This document shows positions 35,542 through 44,113 of a DNA stretch of 60,179 nucleotides, in pieces. Where the stretch lies: the NCBI GenBank assembly GCA_017936785.1, contig JAGBEV010000027.1:1-60179 (forward strand), read 5' to 3'. How positions within the stretch are numbered: the first letter of the stretch is position 1; every line of letters starts with the position of its first letter. The stretch comes from Lachnospiraceae bacterium. GTDB taxonomy: Bacteria; Bacillota; Clostridia; Lachnospirales; Lachnospiraceae. Under the pieces are notes generated by a model. The model did not search any database, was not told where the DNA came from, and saw nothing but the letters and a program-made list of their open reading frames with translations. The position numbers and the translations under genes were made by a program.

Positions 35542-36972
35542 ATGAGTAATTCTTCACAAGCGAGTCAAAGAATTGCAGCTTTACTCGATGACAACAGTTT
35601 CGTTGAAATCGGTGCTCAGGTTACAGCAAGAGCGACTGATTTTAATCTGAAACAAACCGAAACTCCGTCAGACGGTGTTATTACCGGATATGGAGTAATT
35701 GACGGCAACCTTGTGTATGTTTACAGCCAGGACGCTTCCGTATTAAACGGAACCGTAGGTGAAATGCATGCAAAGAAAATTGCCAACCTCTATGATCTGG
35801 CATTAAAAATGGGAGCACCTGTGATCGGATTGATCGATTCTGCCGGACTTAGACTTCAGGAAGCAACCGATGCGTTAAATGCTTTTGGTGAAATCTACAT
35901 GAAACAGACATTGGCTTCCGGTGTGATTCCACAGATTACTGCAATCTTTGGAGCATGCGGCGGCGGACTTGCAATGATCCCCACATTAACCGACTTTACA
36001 TTTATGGAAGGACAGAAAGCAAAATTATTTGTAAACTCTCCTAACGCATTGGACGGTAATTATGCTGAGAAATGCGATACTGCAGCAGCAGCTTTCCAGA
36101 GCAGTGAAGCAGGTATCGTAGATGTAGTTGCAGATGAGGCTGAGATCTTAACACAGATCAGAACTTTAGTATCTATGCTTCCCGGCAACAATGAAGATGA
36201 TGCATCTTATGTTGAATGTACAGATGATCTTAACCGTGCATCTGCAGAACTGGCTGCATGTGTCGGTGATACATCCATCGCATTGAGCGTGATCGCAGAT
36301 GACAACGCTTTCTTTGAAACAAAAGCAGACTATGCAAAAGACATGGTAACAGGCTTTATGAAATTAAACGGCATGACAGTAGGTGCAGTTGCAAACCGCA
36401 CTGAAGTATGCGATGAAGAAGGCAAAGCTGTAGAAAAATTCGACGCAGTATTAACAGCAAAAGGCTGTGAAAAAGCTGCTGATTTCATTACATTTTGTGA
36501 TGCTTTCAACATCCCTGTATTATCCTTAACAAATGTCAAGGGATTTGAAGCAACTGTATGTTCCGAAAAGAAAATAGCAAAAGCTGTTGCAAAACTTACA
36601 TATGCATTTGCTAATGCAACTGTACCGAAAGTAAATGTTGTGATCGGACAGGCTATGGGAAGCGCTTATGTGGCAATGAACTCCAAAGCAATCGGCGCTG
36701 ATATTACAATGGCTTGGCCCACAGCACAGATCGGTGCTATGGATGCAAAGACTGCAGCACAGATCATGTATGACGGACAGGGCTCTGATGTGATCGCTGA
36801 AAAAGCAAAAGAATATGCAGAAGCTCAGACAAGTGCAGCAGGAGCGGCTAAGAGAGGATATGTTGATCAGATCGTAGAAGCAGCTGATACAAGAAAATAT
36901 GTGATCGGCGCATTTGAGATGCTTTTCACAAAGAGAGATGAACGCCCGGCTAAAAAACACGGAACTGTATAA
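35542..36972 (+). CDS. carboxyltransferase subunit of a biotin-dependent decarboxylase (MmdA/12S-like)
   Basis: 476 residues, cytoplasmic. Two crotonase-fold halves: N-terminal SDGVITGYGVIDGNLVYVYSQD and GLRLQEATDALNAFGEIY, and C-terminal MVTGFMKLNGMTVGAVANRT with GQAMGSAYVAMNSKAIGADITMAWP. This is the acyl-CoA carboxyltransferase family (methylmalonyl-CoA or glutaconyl-CoA decarboxylase alpha, transcarboxylase 12S). It would take CO2 from an acyl-CoA substrate onto biotin. It is about 30-40 residues shorter than typical MmdA. It is first in an operon with an OadG-like protein, biotin carrier, OadB and OadA-type enzyme. TGGAGGT precedes the ATG. The acyl-CoA substrate cannot be told. Confidence 0.88.
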   Translation: MSNSSQASQRIAALLDDNSFVEIGAQVTARATDFNLKQTETPSDGVITGYGVIDGNLVYVYSQDASVLNGTVGEMHAKKIANLYDLALKMGAPVIGLIDSAGLRLQEATDALNAFGEIYMKQTLASGVIPQITAIFGACGGGLAMIPTLTDFTFMEGQKAKLFVNSPNALDGNYAEKCDTAAAAFQSSEAGIVDVVADEAEILTQIRTLVSMLPGNNEDDASYVECTDDLNRASAELAACVGDTSIALSVIADDNAFFETKADYAKDMVTGFMKLNGMTVGAVANRTEVCDEEGKAVEKFDAVLTAKGCEKAADFITFCDAFNIPVLSLTNVKGFEATVCSEKKIAKAVAKLTYAFANATVPKVNVVIGQAMGSAYVAMNSKAIGADITMAWPTAQIGAMDAKTAAQIMYDGQGSDVIAEKAKEYAEAQTSAAGAAKRGYVDQIVEAADTRKYVIGAFEMLFTKRDERPAKKHGTV

Positions 36973-36990
36973 GAAAGGATGATATAAGAT

Positions 36991-37764
36991 ATGAAAAAAT
37001 TCTTGTTAGTCTTAGCTCTTTCAGGCTGTGTTTTGGGTATGACTGCCTGTGGCAGTGAGGAAGCTGATTCCCCATTGGTTGTAAATGAACAGCTTACACA
37101 GAATACAGATGCGATCTTCGAAATTATGGATGAAGCCGTTACCAAGGGCGAAGTGGAAATGGCAGCAGAGCAGTTCGATGTTCAGTATGGCGACGGCGTA
37201 GGCGATGAGTTTATTGCTGCATGCGGCATCTGGGAAGGCTCTGTTGAAGAGACCGGTGCTTATAAGGGTATCGTGGAAGACTCCATGAAAATCGAAGGAA
37301 CTGTTGATGAATTTACTGTTTCCTTTGAAATTGAGGGCAGTAACCGCAATGCGGATGTTGAATTGTATTATACAGAAGACACCATCCTTTTCCCGGATAT
37401 GATGATCAGCCCTTATTATACTTTGGGTGAGAAAATGGAAAAAGCGGCATTAAATACTTTACTGGGTATGGGTACCGTATTTATCGTTCTGATCCTGATC
37501 ATGTTGATCATCATGGCATTCGGTGTTATTCCTAAGATCGAGAAATCCATTGCTGATAAGAAGGCTAAGAAAAAATCAAAAACAGATGTGGCAGTTGATA
37601 ATACGATTGCACAGATCATTGAAAAAGAAGAGCTTTCTGATGATACGGAGCTGGTAGCTGTTATTGCGGCAGCAATTGCAGCAAGTGAAGGTGCGGCAGG
37701 CACAGATGGCTTTGTAGTAAGAAGCATTAAGAGAGCAAACACAAATAAGTGGCAGAGAGCCTAA
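36991..37764 (+). CDS. lipoprotein-like N-domain fused to OadG-type gamma subunit
   Basis: 257 residues. A signal with lipobox-like GMTAC (cysteine near 20) is followed by a 120-residue outer domain with strands such as VSFEIEGSNRNADVELYY. A membrane span comes next (about 152-174, GMGTVFIVLILIMLIIMAFGV), then a cytoplasmic linker and DTELVAVIAAAIAAS with the family-typical C-terminal FVVRSIKRANTNKWQ. The second half matches OadG, which holds the decarboxylase complex together; normal OadG proteins are about 80-120 residues, so the outer domain is an addition. It lies 18 bases after the carboxyltransferase gene. Confidence 0.8.
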   Translation: MKKFLLVLALSGCVLGMTACGSEEADSPLVVNEQLTQNTDAIFEIMDEAVTKGEVEMAAEQFDVQYGDGVGDEFIAACGIWEGSVEETGAYKGIVEDSMKIEGTVDEFTVSFEIEGSNRNADVELYYTEDTILFPDMMISPYYTLGEKMEKAALNTLLGMGTVFIVLILIMLIIMAFGVIPKIEKSIADKKAKKKSKTDVAVDNTIAQIIEKEELSDDTELVAVIAAAIAASEGAAGTDGFVVRSIKRANTNKWQRA

Positions 37765-37782
37765 TATAGGAGGATATGTAAG

Positions 37783-38157
37783 ATGAAAAATTATACCATT
37801 ACCGTAAATGGAAACGTATATGATGTAGTAGTAGAAGAAGGTGCATCCACAGGTGCTCCTGCAGCAGCACCGAAAGCCGCTCCCAAAGCAGCACCTAAGG
37901 CAGCTCCCGCAGCAGCAGCTCCTGCAGCAGGCGGTGCAGCAGGAAGCATCAAGATCGAAGCCGGTGCAGCCGGAAAAGTATTTAAGGTAGAAGCAAGTGT
38001 AGGTCAGGCTGTAAAGAAAGGTGATACAGTCTTAGTTCTGGAAGCTATGAAAATGGAAATTCCTCAGGTAGCTCCTGAAGACGGAACAGTTGCAAGCATT
38101 AATGTAAACGTTGGAGATCCTGTTGAAGCAGGTGCAGTACTTGCTACATTAAACTAA
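37783..38157 (+). CDS. biotin carrier subunit (1.3S/OadA C-domain-like)
   Basis: 124 residues. A short N-terminal strand (MKNYTITVNGNVYDVVVEEG) leads to an alanine/proline/lysine linker (about 21-52, repeats of AAPK) and a biotinyl domain with EAMKME, lysine 90 being the biotinylation site. It swings carboxybiotin between the carboxyltransferase and the membrane pump. Its size matches the 1.3S transcarboxylase subunit. AGGAGG precedes the ATG. Confidence 0.95.
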   Translation: MKNYTITVNGNVYDVVVEEGASTGAPAAAPKAAPKAAPKAAPAAAAPAAGGAAGSIKIEAGAAGKVFKVEASVGQAVKKGDTVLVLEAMKMEIPQVAPEDGTVASINVNVGDPVEAGAVLATLN

Positions 38158-38201
38158 TACAGACCATGATACGTTTGTAAATAAAACAGGAGGTTAACGA
38201 G

Positions 38202-39347
38202 ATGGAATATATTTCAAATACATTGAGCAATCTGATTCACCAGACAGCGTTTTTTAACCTGACCTGGGGAAATTACGTGATGATTATCGTTGCTTGTGTA
38301 TTCCTTTATCTTGCTATTGCTAAGGGTTTTGAACCATTGCTCTTATTGCCGATAGCATTCGGTATGCTGTTAGTTAATATCTATCCGGATATTATGGCTC
38401 CGGTTGAGGCAGGTAAAACTGGCGGTTTACTGTATTATTTCTATTTACTGGATGAATGGGCGATCATGCCTTCCCTGATCTTTATGGGTGTAGGTGCCAT
38501 GACAGACTTCGGTCCCCTGATTGCCAATCCCAAGAGCTTTTTATTAGGTGCATCTGCACAGTTTGGTATTTTTGCAGCTTATTTCGGAGCTATTGCATTA
38601 GGCTTCAACGACAAGGCTGCAGCAGCAATTTCCATCATCGGTGGTGCTGATGGTCCTACCTCCATATTCCTGGCAGGTAAATTAGGACAGACAGCACTGT
38701 TAGGACCGATCGCCGTAGCGGCATATTCTTATATGTCACTGGTACCGATCATCCAGCCGCCGATCATGAAACTTTTTACAACAGAAAAAGAAAGAAAGAT
38801 CAAAATGGGACAGCTTCGTCCTGTCAGCAAATTAGAGAAGATTCTTTTCCCGATCATCGTAACTATCGTGGTAAGCCTGATCCTTCCTACAACTGCTCCT
38901 TTGATCGGTATGCTTATGTTAGGTAACCTGTTCAGAGAGTCCGGCGTAGTAAGACAGTTGACAGAAACAGCTTCCAATGCTTTGATGTACATCGTAGTTA
39001 TCTTATTAGGTACATCCGTAGGCGCTACCACAAGTGCAGAAGCATTCTTAAATGCAGATACATTAAAGATCGTTGCATTAGGTCTGATCGCATTTGCTTT
39101 CGGTACGGCAGCCGGTGTATTGTTCGGCAAGCTGATGTGCGTTGCAACACACGGTCAGGTAAATCCGCTGATTGGTTCCGCAGGTGTATCCGCAGTGCCT
39201 ATGGCAGCCCGTGTATCCCAGAAGGTTGGTGCAGAGTATGATCCTACCAACTTCCTGTTAATGCATGCTATGGGACCTAACGTTGCCGGCGTTATCGGTA
39301 CTGCAGTTGCAGCCGGTACATTCATGGCAATTTTCGGAGTATTCTAA
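38202..39347 (+). CDS. Na+-translocating decarboxylase beta subunit (OadB family)
   Basis: 381 residues with about nine to eleven membrane spans. It contains [18 protein letters not shown] (near 147-164), the conserved OadB region with the aspartate involved in Na+ passage, and the C-terminal [23 protein letters not shown]. It decarboxylates carboxybiotin and exports Na+. Size and motifs are normal. AGGAGG precedes the ATG. It partners the OadG-like protein encoded two genes upstream. Confidence 0.95.
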   Translation: MEYISNTLSNLIHQTAFFNLTWGNYVMIIVACVFLYLAIAKGFEPLLLLPIAFGMLLVNIYPDIMAPVEAGKTGGLLYYFYLLDEWAIMPSLIFMGVGAMTDFGPLIANPKSFLLGASAQFGIFAAYFGAIALGFNDKAAAAISIIGGADGPTSIFLAGKLGQTALLGPIAVAAYSYMSLVPIIQPPIMKLFTTEKERKIKMGQLRPVSKLEKILFPIIVTIVVSLILPTTAPLIGMLMLGNLFRESGVVRQLTETASNALMYIVVILLGTSVGATTSAEAFLNADTLKIVALGLIAFAFGTAAGVLFGKLMCVATHGQVNPLIGSAGVSAVPMAARVSQKVGAEYDPTNFLLMHAMGPNVAGVIGTAVAAGTFMAIFGVF

Positions 39348-39390
39348 ATTTTAGATTTTATTGTATATGAAAAATATGGAGGAAAAAGTA

Positions 39391-40791
39391 ATGGCAAAAC
39401 CTGTTAAAATTACAGAAACAATTTTACGTGATGCTCATCAGTCTCTGATCGCTACCAGAATGCCTACCGAATTAATGCTTCCTATCATTGATAAGATGGA
39501 TAAAGTCGGATATCATTCAGTAGAATGCTGGGGCGGTGCAACATTCGATGCATCTCTTCGTTTCTTAAAAGAAGATCCATGGGAGAGACTTAGAAAATTA
39601 AAAGACGGATTTAAAAACACAAAGTTACAGATGTTATTAAGAGGTCAGAACGTATTGGGATATCGTCATTATGCAGATGATGTTGTTGAGCATTTCGTTC
39701 AGAAATCCATCGCAAACGGTATTGATATCATTCGTATCTTTGACTGCTTAAATGACCTTCGTAACGTTGAGACAGCCGTTAAGGCTTGTAAAAAAGAAGG
39801 CGGACACGCGCAGATCGCTTTATCCTATACTTTAGGTGATGCTTATACAGAGCAGTACTGGATGGATATTGCAAAGAGAATCGAAGAAATGGGCGCTGAT
39901 TCCATCTGTATCAAAGATATGGCAGGTCTGTTAGTTCCTTATGAAGCAACTAAATTAGTTACTGCATTAAAGAGCGCTACAGAACTTCCGATCCAGTTAC
40001 ATACACACTATACTTCCGGTGTGGCAAGCATGACATACTTAAAGGCAGTTGAAGCCGGTGTTGATGTGATCGATACAGCTATGAGTCCTTTCTCTATGGG
40101 TACTTCACAGCCTGCTACGGAAGTTATGGTTGAAACCTTCAAAGGAACAGAATATGATACCGGATTTGACCAGGATCTGCTGGCTGAGATCGCTGACCAC
40201 TTTGCTCCTTACAGAGAAGAGTGCTTAAAGACAGGTCTGTTAAATCCAAAGGTAATGGGTGTAAATATCAAAACATTATTGTATCAGGTACCCGGCGGTA
40301 TGCTTTCCAACATGGTCAGCCAGTTGAAAGAGCAGAATGCGGAAGATAAATATGATACAGTATTAAAGGAGATCCCGAGAGTACGTAAAGACTTCGGTGA
40401 GCCTCCGCTTGTAACACCTTCTTCCCAGATCGTTGGTACACAGGCTGTTATGAACGTCCTTATGGGCGAGCCTTACAAGATGGCTACAGGTCAGACAAAA
40501 GACTTATTAAGCGGTAAATACGGCGCAACTGTTAAACCTTTCAATGCAGAAGTTCAGAAAAAGGTTATCGGAGATGCAGAAGTTATTACCTGCCGTCCTG
40601 CTGATTTATTAGAGCCTGAATGGGATAAACTGAAAGAAGAAGCAAAAGAGTGGGCTAAGAGCGACGAGGATGTATTGTCCTACGCATTATTCCCTCAGGT
40701 AGCTGTAGATTTCTTCAAATACCGCAAGGCACAGGAAGAAAAAGTTGACTTAACACAGGCTGACACCAAGAATGGTGCATACCCGGTGTAA
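39391..40791 (+). CDS. oadA: oxaloacetate decarboxylase/pyruvate carboxylase-type carboxyltransferase (OadA/5S-like)
   Basis: 466 residues from ATG 39391 (GGAGGAAAAA upstream; TTG 39361 lacks a site). An HMGL-like TIM barrel with ITETILRDAHQSLIATRM at the N-terminus, the metal/lysine-containing ADSICIKDMAGLL, and LHTHYTSGVASM. A conserved carboxylase domain (PYC_OADA) follows. There is no biotinyl domain at its end, which fits the separate carrier encoded at 37783. It would move CO2 between oxaloacetate (pyruvate) and biotin. It is last in the operon, before a strong terminator. Confidence 0.92.
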   Translation: MAKPVKITETILRDAHQSLIATRMPTELMLPIIDKMDKVGYHSVECWGGATFDASLRFLKEDPWERLRKLKDGFKNTKLQMLLRGQNVLGYRHYADDVVEHFVQKSIANGIDIIRIFDCLNDLRNVETAVKACKKEGGHAQIALSYTLGDAYTEQYWMDIAKRIEEMGADSICIKDMAGLLVPYEATKLVTALKSATELPIQLHTHYTSGVASMTYLKAVEAGVDVIDTAMSPFSMGTSQPATEVMVETFKGTEYDTGFDQDLLAEIADHFAPYREECLKTGLLNPKVMGVNIKTLLYQVPGGMLSNMVSQLKEQNAEDKYDTVLKEIPRVRKDFGEPPLVTPSSQIVGTQAVMNVLMGEPYKMATGQTKDLLSGKYGATVKPFNAEVQKKVIGDAEVITCRPADLLEPEWDKLKEEAKEWAKSDEDVLSYALFPQVAVDFFKYRKAQEEKVDLTQADTKNGAYPV

Positions 40792-40815
40792 GTAATGAGT
40801 TACGCATAAGATAAT

Positions 40816-40861
40816 AAAAAGTCTATGTGATCGCATTTGTGTGATCCCATAGGCTTTTTTT
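40816..40861 (+). terminator. intrinsic terminator of the decarboxylase operon
   Basis: Arms 40816-40832 and 40843-40859 pair over 17 positions with two exceptions, a 10-base loop, and end in seven T. Confidence 0.88.
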
Positions 40862-40966
40862 ATCCTATGGGCTGACAGATGAAGCTTGTTTTGGAATACG
40901 ATTACATGCTAGAATGATGATATGTGGGATGAAAATACTGAGAGGCGTCATAAAAGGGAACTGAGT

Positions 40967-41905
40967 ATGAAGAAGAAAAAAATAATTTTCATAATGCTGG
41001 CTGTTCTGGCTTTGATCACTGCAGCGGCGGGAGTTGTCAGTATTGTTTTATACCGCCAAAAACATGAAATAAAAACTGTTTATTATACAGAAGACTATAC
41101 AAAATTATATGAAGAGGAACTGCAGATCATATTCGGAGAGGATTGCCGGATCGGAGAGAAAGAGACCATTACCATTGAAGGAGAAGACTGCAGCTGTGGA
41201 TTTCATTCAGATACTTATATCTATGATCAATGGGAGATTTCTTATAAAGACCGGTCAGGGCAGGAGTATACCCAGATACTGAATAACAGAAGTGGTCTGG
41301 AGTATCAACAGCTTTGGTGGCTGGAAGAGCAGTTAGAGCAGCATTATAAACAACAGTTTTTGGTTGATTATTTTGAGGAAGGCACATTTCAGGATCTGTC
41401 GGTGGAAGAGAACGGAAGAACATATTGCTTTGTATTTATGGGAAATCCGATTAACGGTTTTAAAAGCGGACAAAAAGAAGAATATGACAGAGCAGAAGAG
41501 GCAGGGGACAGATATGAAGAACAGCTGTTAAACAGCCTGAAGGATAAAGAAACTATGCTTCATCTTTGGGAATTGGATTATGAACAGATTTTTCGGGATT
41601 TTCCCATTAAAGTTTCCTTACATCTAAGCATTGATGACCAGGAGCTGACAGGAACAAAAAAGGCGGACTGGGAAAAAGCAGTGAGAGAAAGGGTACTCCG
41701 GATGATGCAGTCGATCAATCAGGAAAGTGACTATACCAGCAATCTGGCTGTAAATATATGCTGTGCCCAGGGTCAGGAGAAACTTTACGACGGCGAAAGC
41801 GGCTGGCATTACTATCTTTTACAGGGAGAATCCATAGAACCGGGTGATGATTTTGAAAACTATGACTGGCAGCTTTTTTACTCTTATGAAGGAATTTTCT
41901 GGTAA
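40967..41905 (+). CDS. membrane-anchored extracytoplasmic protein of unknown function
   Basis: 312 residues from ATG 40967 (AAAGGGAAC upstream; ATG 40922 adds a charged leader with no site). One N-terminal membrane helix (about 5-27) precedes a glutamate-rich outer domain. Several cysteines are present (EDCSCGF among them). I recognise no family. A regulator or partner is not obvious from the context; the gene is probably alone in its transcript. Confidence 0.7.
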   Translation: MKKKKIIFIMLAVLALITAAAGVVSIVLYRQKHEIKTVYYTEDYTKLYEEELQIIFGEDCRIGEKETITIEGEDCSCGFHSDTYIYDQWEISYKDRSGQEYTQILNNRSGLEYQQLWWLEEQLEQHYKQQFLVDYFEEGTFQDLSVEENGRTYCFVFMGNPINGFKSGQKEEYDRAEEAGDRYEEQLLNSLKDKETMLHLWELDYEQIFRDFPIKVSLHLSIDDQELTGTKKADWEKAVRERVLRMMQSINQESDYTSNLAVNICCAQGQEKLYDGESGWHYYLLQGESIEPGDDFENYDWQLFYSYEGIFW

Positions 41906-41976
41906 CCGAAACAAAAACAATGTGAATTTGATTTCATAACAATATGCTTCTAAGGTAAATGAGAAAGGAAATGAAA

Positions 41977-42411
41977 ATGAAGAAAGCGATCGTACCCTAT
42001 ACAAGAAATGTAGCTTATTATGAAACAGACCAGATGGCGATCGTCCATCACTCCAATTATATCCGATGGTTTGAAGAAGCAAGGATTGACTTTCTTGGTC
42101 AAATAGGGCTGCCTTACAGCAAAATGGAGGAAGAGGGAATTTTGATCCCTGTTTTATCCGCTTCCTGCGATTACAAATATGCCATGCGTTTTGGGCAGCA
42201 ATTCCAGATCAGGATGCAGATCACCCGTTTTTCGGGCGTAAAATTTTACATACAATACGAAGTTACAGACCCTCAGACCGGCAGGCTTCATGCCACCGGT
42301 GAATCCTCCCACTGTTTTGTCAGCAAAGACATGGTTCCCATCCGCATGAAAAAAGAGCACCCGGATATTTATGAAAGCATTATGAACTATGTGGAAGAAC
42401 AGAAAATATAA
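41977..42411 (+). CDS. acyl-CoA thioesterase of the hotdog fold (YbgC/4-HBT-like)
   Basis: 144 residues from ATG 41977 (AAAGGA eight bases upstream; ATG 41959 is before that site). The N-terminal motif YYETDQMAIVHHSNYIRWFEEAR holds the aspartate and histidines of the 4-hydroxybenzoyl-CoA thioesterase family. It hydrolyses some acyl-CoA in the cytoplasm; the substrate is unknown. It lies 71 bases after the anchored protein gene. Confidence 0.9.
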   Translation: MKKAIVPYTRNVAYYETDQMAIVHHSNYIRWFEEARIDFLGQIGLPYSKMEEEGILIPVLSASCDYKYAMRFGQQFQIRMQITRFSGVKFYIQYEVTDPQTGRLHATGESSHCFVSKDMVPIRMKKEHPDIYESIMNYVEEQKI

Positions 42412-42474
42412 GGACAGTTGGTATCAGCGTAGGACGAAAGTGCCGTATCAGGAGGAGACCGGAAGCACTGAAAC

Positions 42475-42514
42475 TTGACAAATCCCTCATTTTATACTAA
42501 CATAACGTATGTTA
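42475..42514 (+). promoter_or_regulatory. promoter with TetR-type palindrome over its -10
   Basis: TTGACA (42475-42480), 17 bases, TAACAT (42498-42503). The -10 is one arm of TAACATAACGTATGTTA (42498-42514), a 7-bp inverted repeat with a 3-base centre. The downstream gene is a TetR-family regulator, so autorepression is likely. Confidence 0.7.
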
Positions 42515-42568
42515 TCATTTGTTCGTGTGAGGAATGTTCCTCAAAGCAAAAGAAAAGGGGTTACAATC

Positions 42569-43117
42569 ATGGCCAGAAAAATCAGTATTACAAAAGAAAT
42601 GTTAATAAAAAGTGCCTTTGAAATGGCAAGAGAAGAAGGACTTACCCAGGTAACAGCCAGAAAGCTCGCTTCCAAAGCAGGATGTTCCACACAGCCGATC
42701 TTCCGTGTGTACAGCAGTATGGATGAGCTTTATGATGAAGTCTATCAGATGTCGGTAACATATTTTTCGGATTTTTACGGAAAGTATCCCGGGGAAAGCA
42801 GTGTGCCTTTTGCAAATCTGGGAATGGCATATATTGAGTTTGCCGGAAAGGAACCCCAATTATTCCGCCTGTTATTTATGGAAGAAAAACGGTGTGGGGC
42901 ATCTTTATTCGGTATTCTGAACGGAAAGACCAATGCACTCCATTCAGAAATCGCAAAAGCAAAAGCCCAGGGTGCAAAAGATCCCAGCGGGATCTTTATG
43001 AAGATGTGGATCTTTATTCACGGAGCTGCATGTATGATGATGACAGGAGATTACGATCTTTCCATGAAAGAAACAGCAGGACTGTTGGAAGAGGCATATG
43101 CATCTTTTTTGAAATAA
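42569..43117 (+). CDS. TetR/AcrR family transcriptional regulator
   Basis: 182 residues from ATG 42569 (AAAGGGG upstream). Helix-turn-helix: MLIKSAFEMAREEGLTQVTARKLASKAGCSTQPIFRVYSSMDEL (about 11-54). The C-terminal domain FANLGMAYIEFAGKEPQLFRLLFM resembles the TetR_C subfamily common in Clostridia. It probably represses itself through the palindrome at 42498. The next gene on the strand is an RpiR regulator. Confidence 0.9.
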   Translation: MARKISITKEMLIKSAFEMAREEGLTQVTARKLASKAGCSTQPIFRVYSSMDELYDEVYQMSVTYFSDFYGKYPGESSVPFANLGMAYIEFAGKEPQLFRLLFMEEKRCGASLFGILNGKTNALHSEIAKAKAQGAKDPSGIFMKMWIFIHGAACMMMTGDYDLSMKETAGLLEEAYASFLK

Positions 43118-43168
43118 TTGCCGGTTTTGTAAAATGAGAGTGATGTGGGTATAACAGAGGGAGTTGCA

Positions 43169-44113
43169 ATGACAGAAGAGACGAGCAGGACAGAAAATAC
43201 GGATATCATAGTGATCATAAAAGAACGCTATGATAAAATGAGTAAAAGCCATAAAAAAATCGCAACCTATATTATGGATCATTATGATCAGGCTGTTTTT
43301 ATGACGGCGGCACAACTTGGAAAAGAAGTGGAGATCAGTGAATCCACAGTGGTGCGTTTTGCCTCCGGTCTTGGCTTTGAAGGCTACCCGGAGTTTCAAC
43401 ATGCCCTGGAAGCATGGGTGAAAAATGAATGGAACAGCGTGGCAAAGGTTGGAATGAAATATGGCAAGAGTACCCAGTCGGAAATTCTGACCAGCGTTTT
43501 AAATGCGGACATTGAAAAAATTGCGGATACCCTGCAGAATGTGGATGTTGATGCTTTTGAAGCGGCGGTGGATACGATTTTGGAAGCAAAGCATGTTTAT
43601 GTGGTGGGTCTGCGAAGCTGTGAGCCTCTTGCGGATTTTCTGAGCTTTTATCTGACAATGATCAGGGGAGATGTTATTTTGATCAGGACGACCTCGGTAA
43701 CCGAGTTATTTGAGCAGATGATCAGAGTGGATGAAAATGATGTGGTCATCGGCATCAGTTTCCCCAGGTATTCCATGAGGACCTTAAAAGCCATGGAGTT
43801 TGCCAATGACAGAAATGCAAAGGTCATTGCCATTACGGATTCCATCCATTCTCCCATGAATCTGTATTCTTCCTGTAATTTATGTGCAAGAAGCGATATG
43901 GTTTCCATTGTGGATTCCCTGGTGGCGCCTCTGAGCCTGATCAATGCCCTTGTAGTGGCTCTTTGTCTTAGAAAACCGGAGCAGGTAACAGAGAACCTCA
44001 AAGAATTGGAAAAAGTCTGGGGTAACTATCAGGTTTATCTCAATGATGAGATCAATTTTATCGATGAGGAGCCTGTATTACACAATCCCCTTACGAGGGA
44101 AGAATATGAGTAA
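43169..44113 (+). CDS. MurR/RpiR family transcriptional regulator
   Basis: 314 residues from ATG 43169 (AGAGGGAG upstream; GTG 43145 lacks a site). N-terminal helix-turn-helix (HTH_6) with HKKIATYIMDHYDQAVFMTAAQLGKEVEISESTVVRFASGLGF, then a SIS sugar-phosphate-binding domain: HVYVVGLRSCEPLADFLSFYL and GISFPRYSMRTLKAMEFA. It likely senses a phosphosugar. Its end overlaps the flavoprotein gene by eight bases (ATGAGTAA), so these are co-translated. Confidence 0.92.
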   Translation: MTEETSRTENTDIIVIIKERYDKMSKSHKKIATYIMDHYDQAVFMTAAQLGKEVEISESTVVRFASGLGFEGYPEFQHALEAWVKNEWNSVAKVGMKYGKSTQSEILTSVLNADIEKIADTLQNVDVDAFEAAVDTILEAKHVYVVGLRSCEPLADFLSFYLTMIRGDVILIRTTSVTELFEQMIRVDENDVVIGISFPRYSMRTLKAMEFANDRNAKVIAITDSIHSPMNLYSSCNLCARSDMVSIVDSLVAPLSLINALVVALCLRKPEQVTENLKELEKVWGNYQVYLNDEINFIDEEPVLHNPLTREEYE

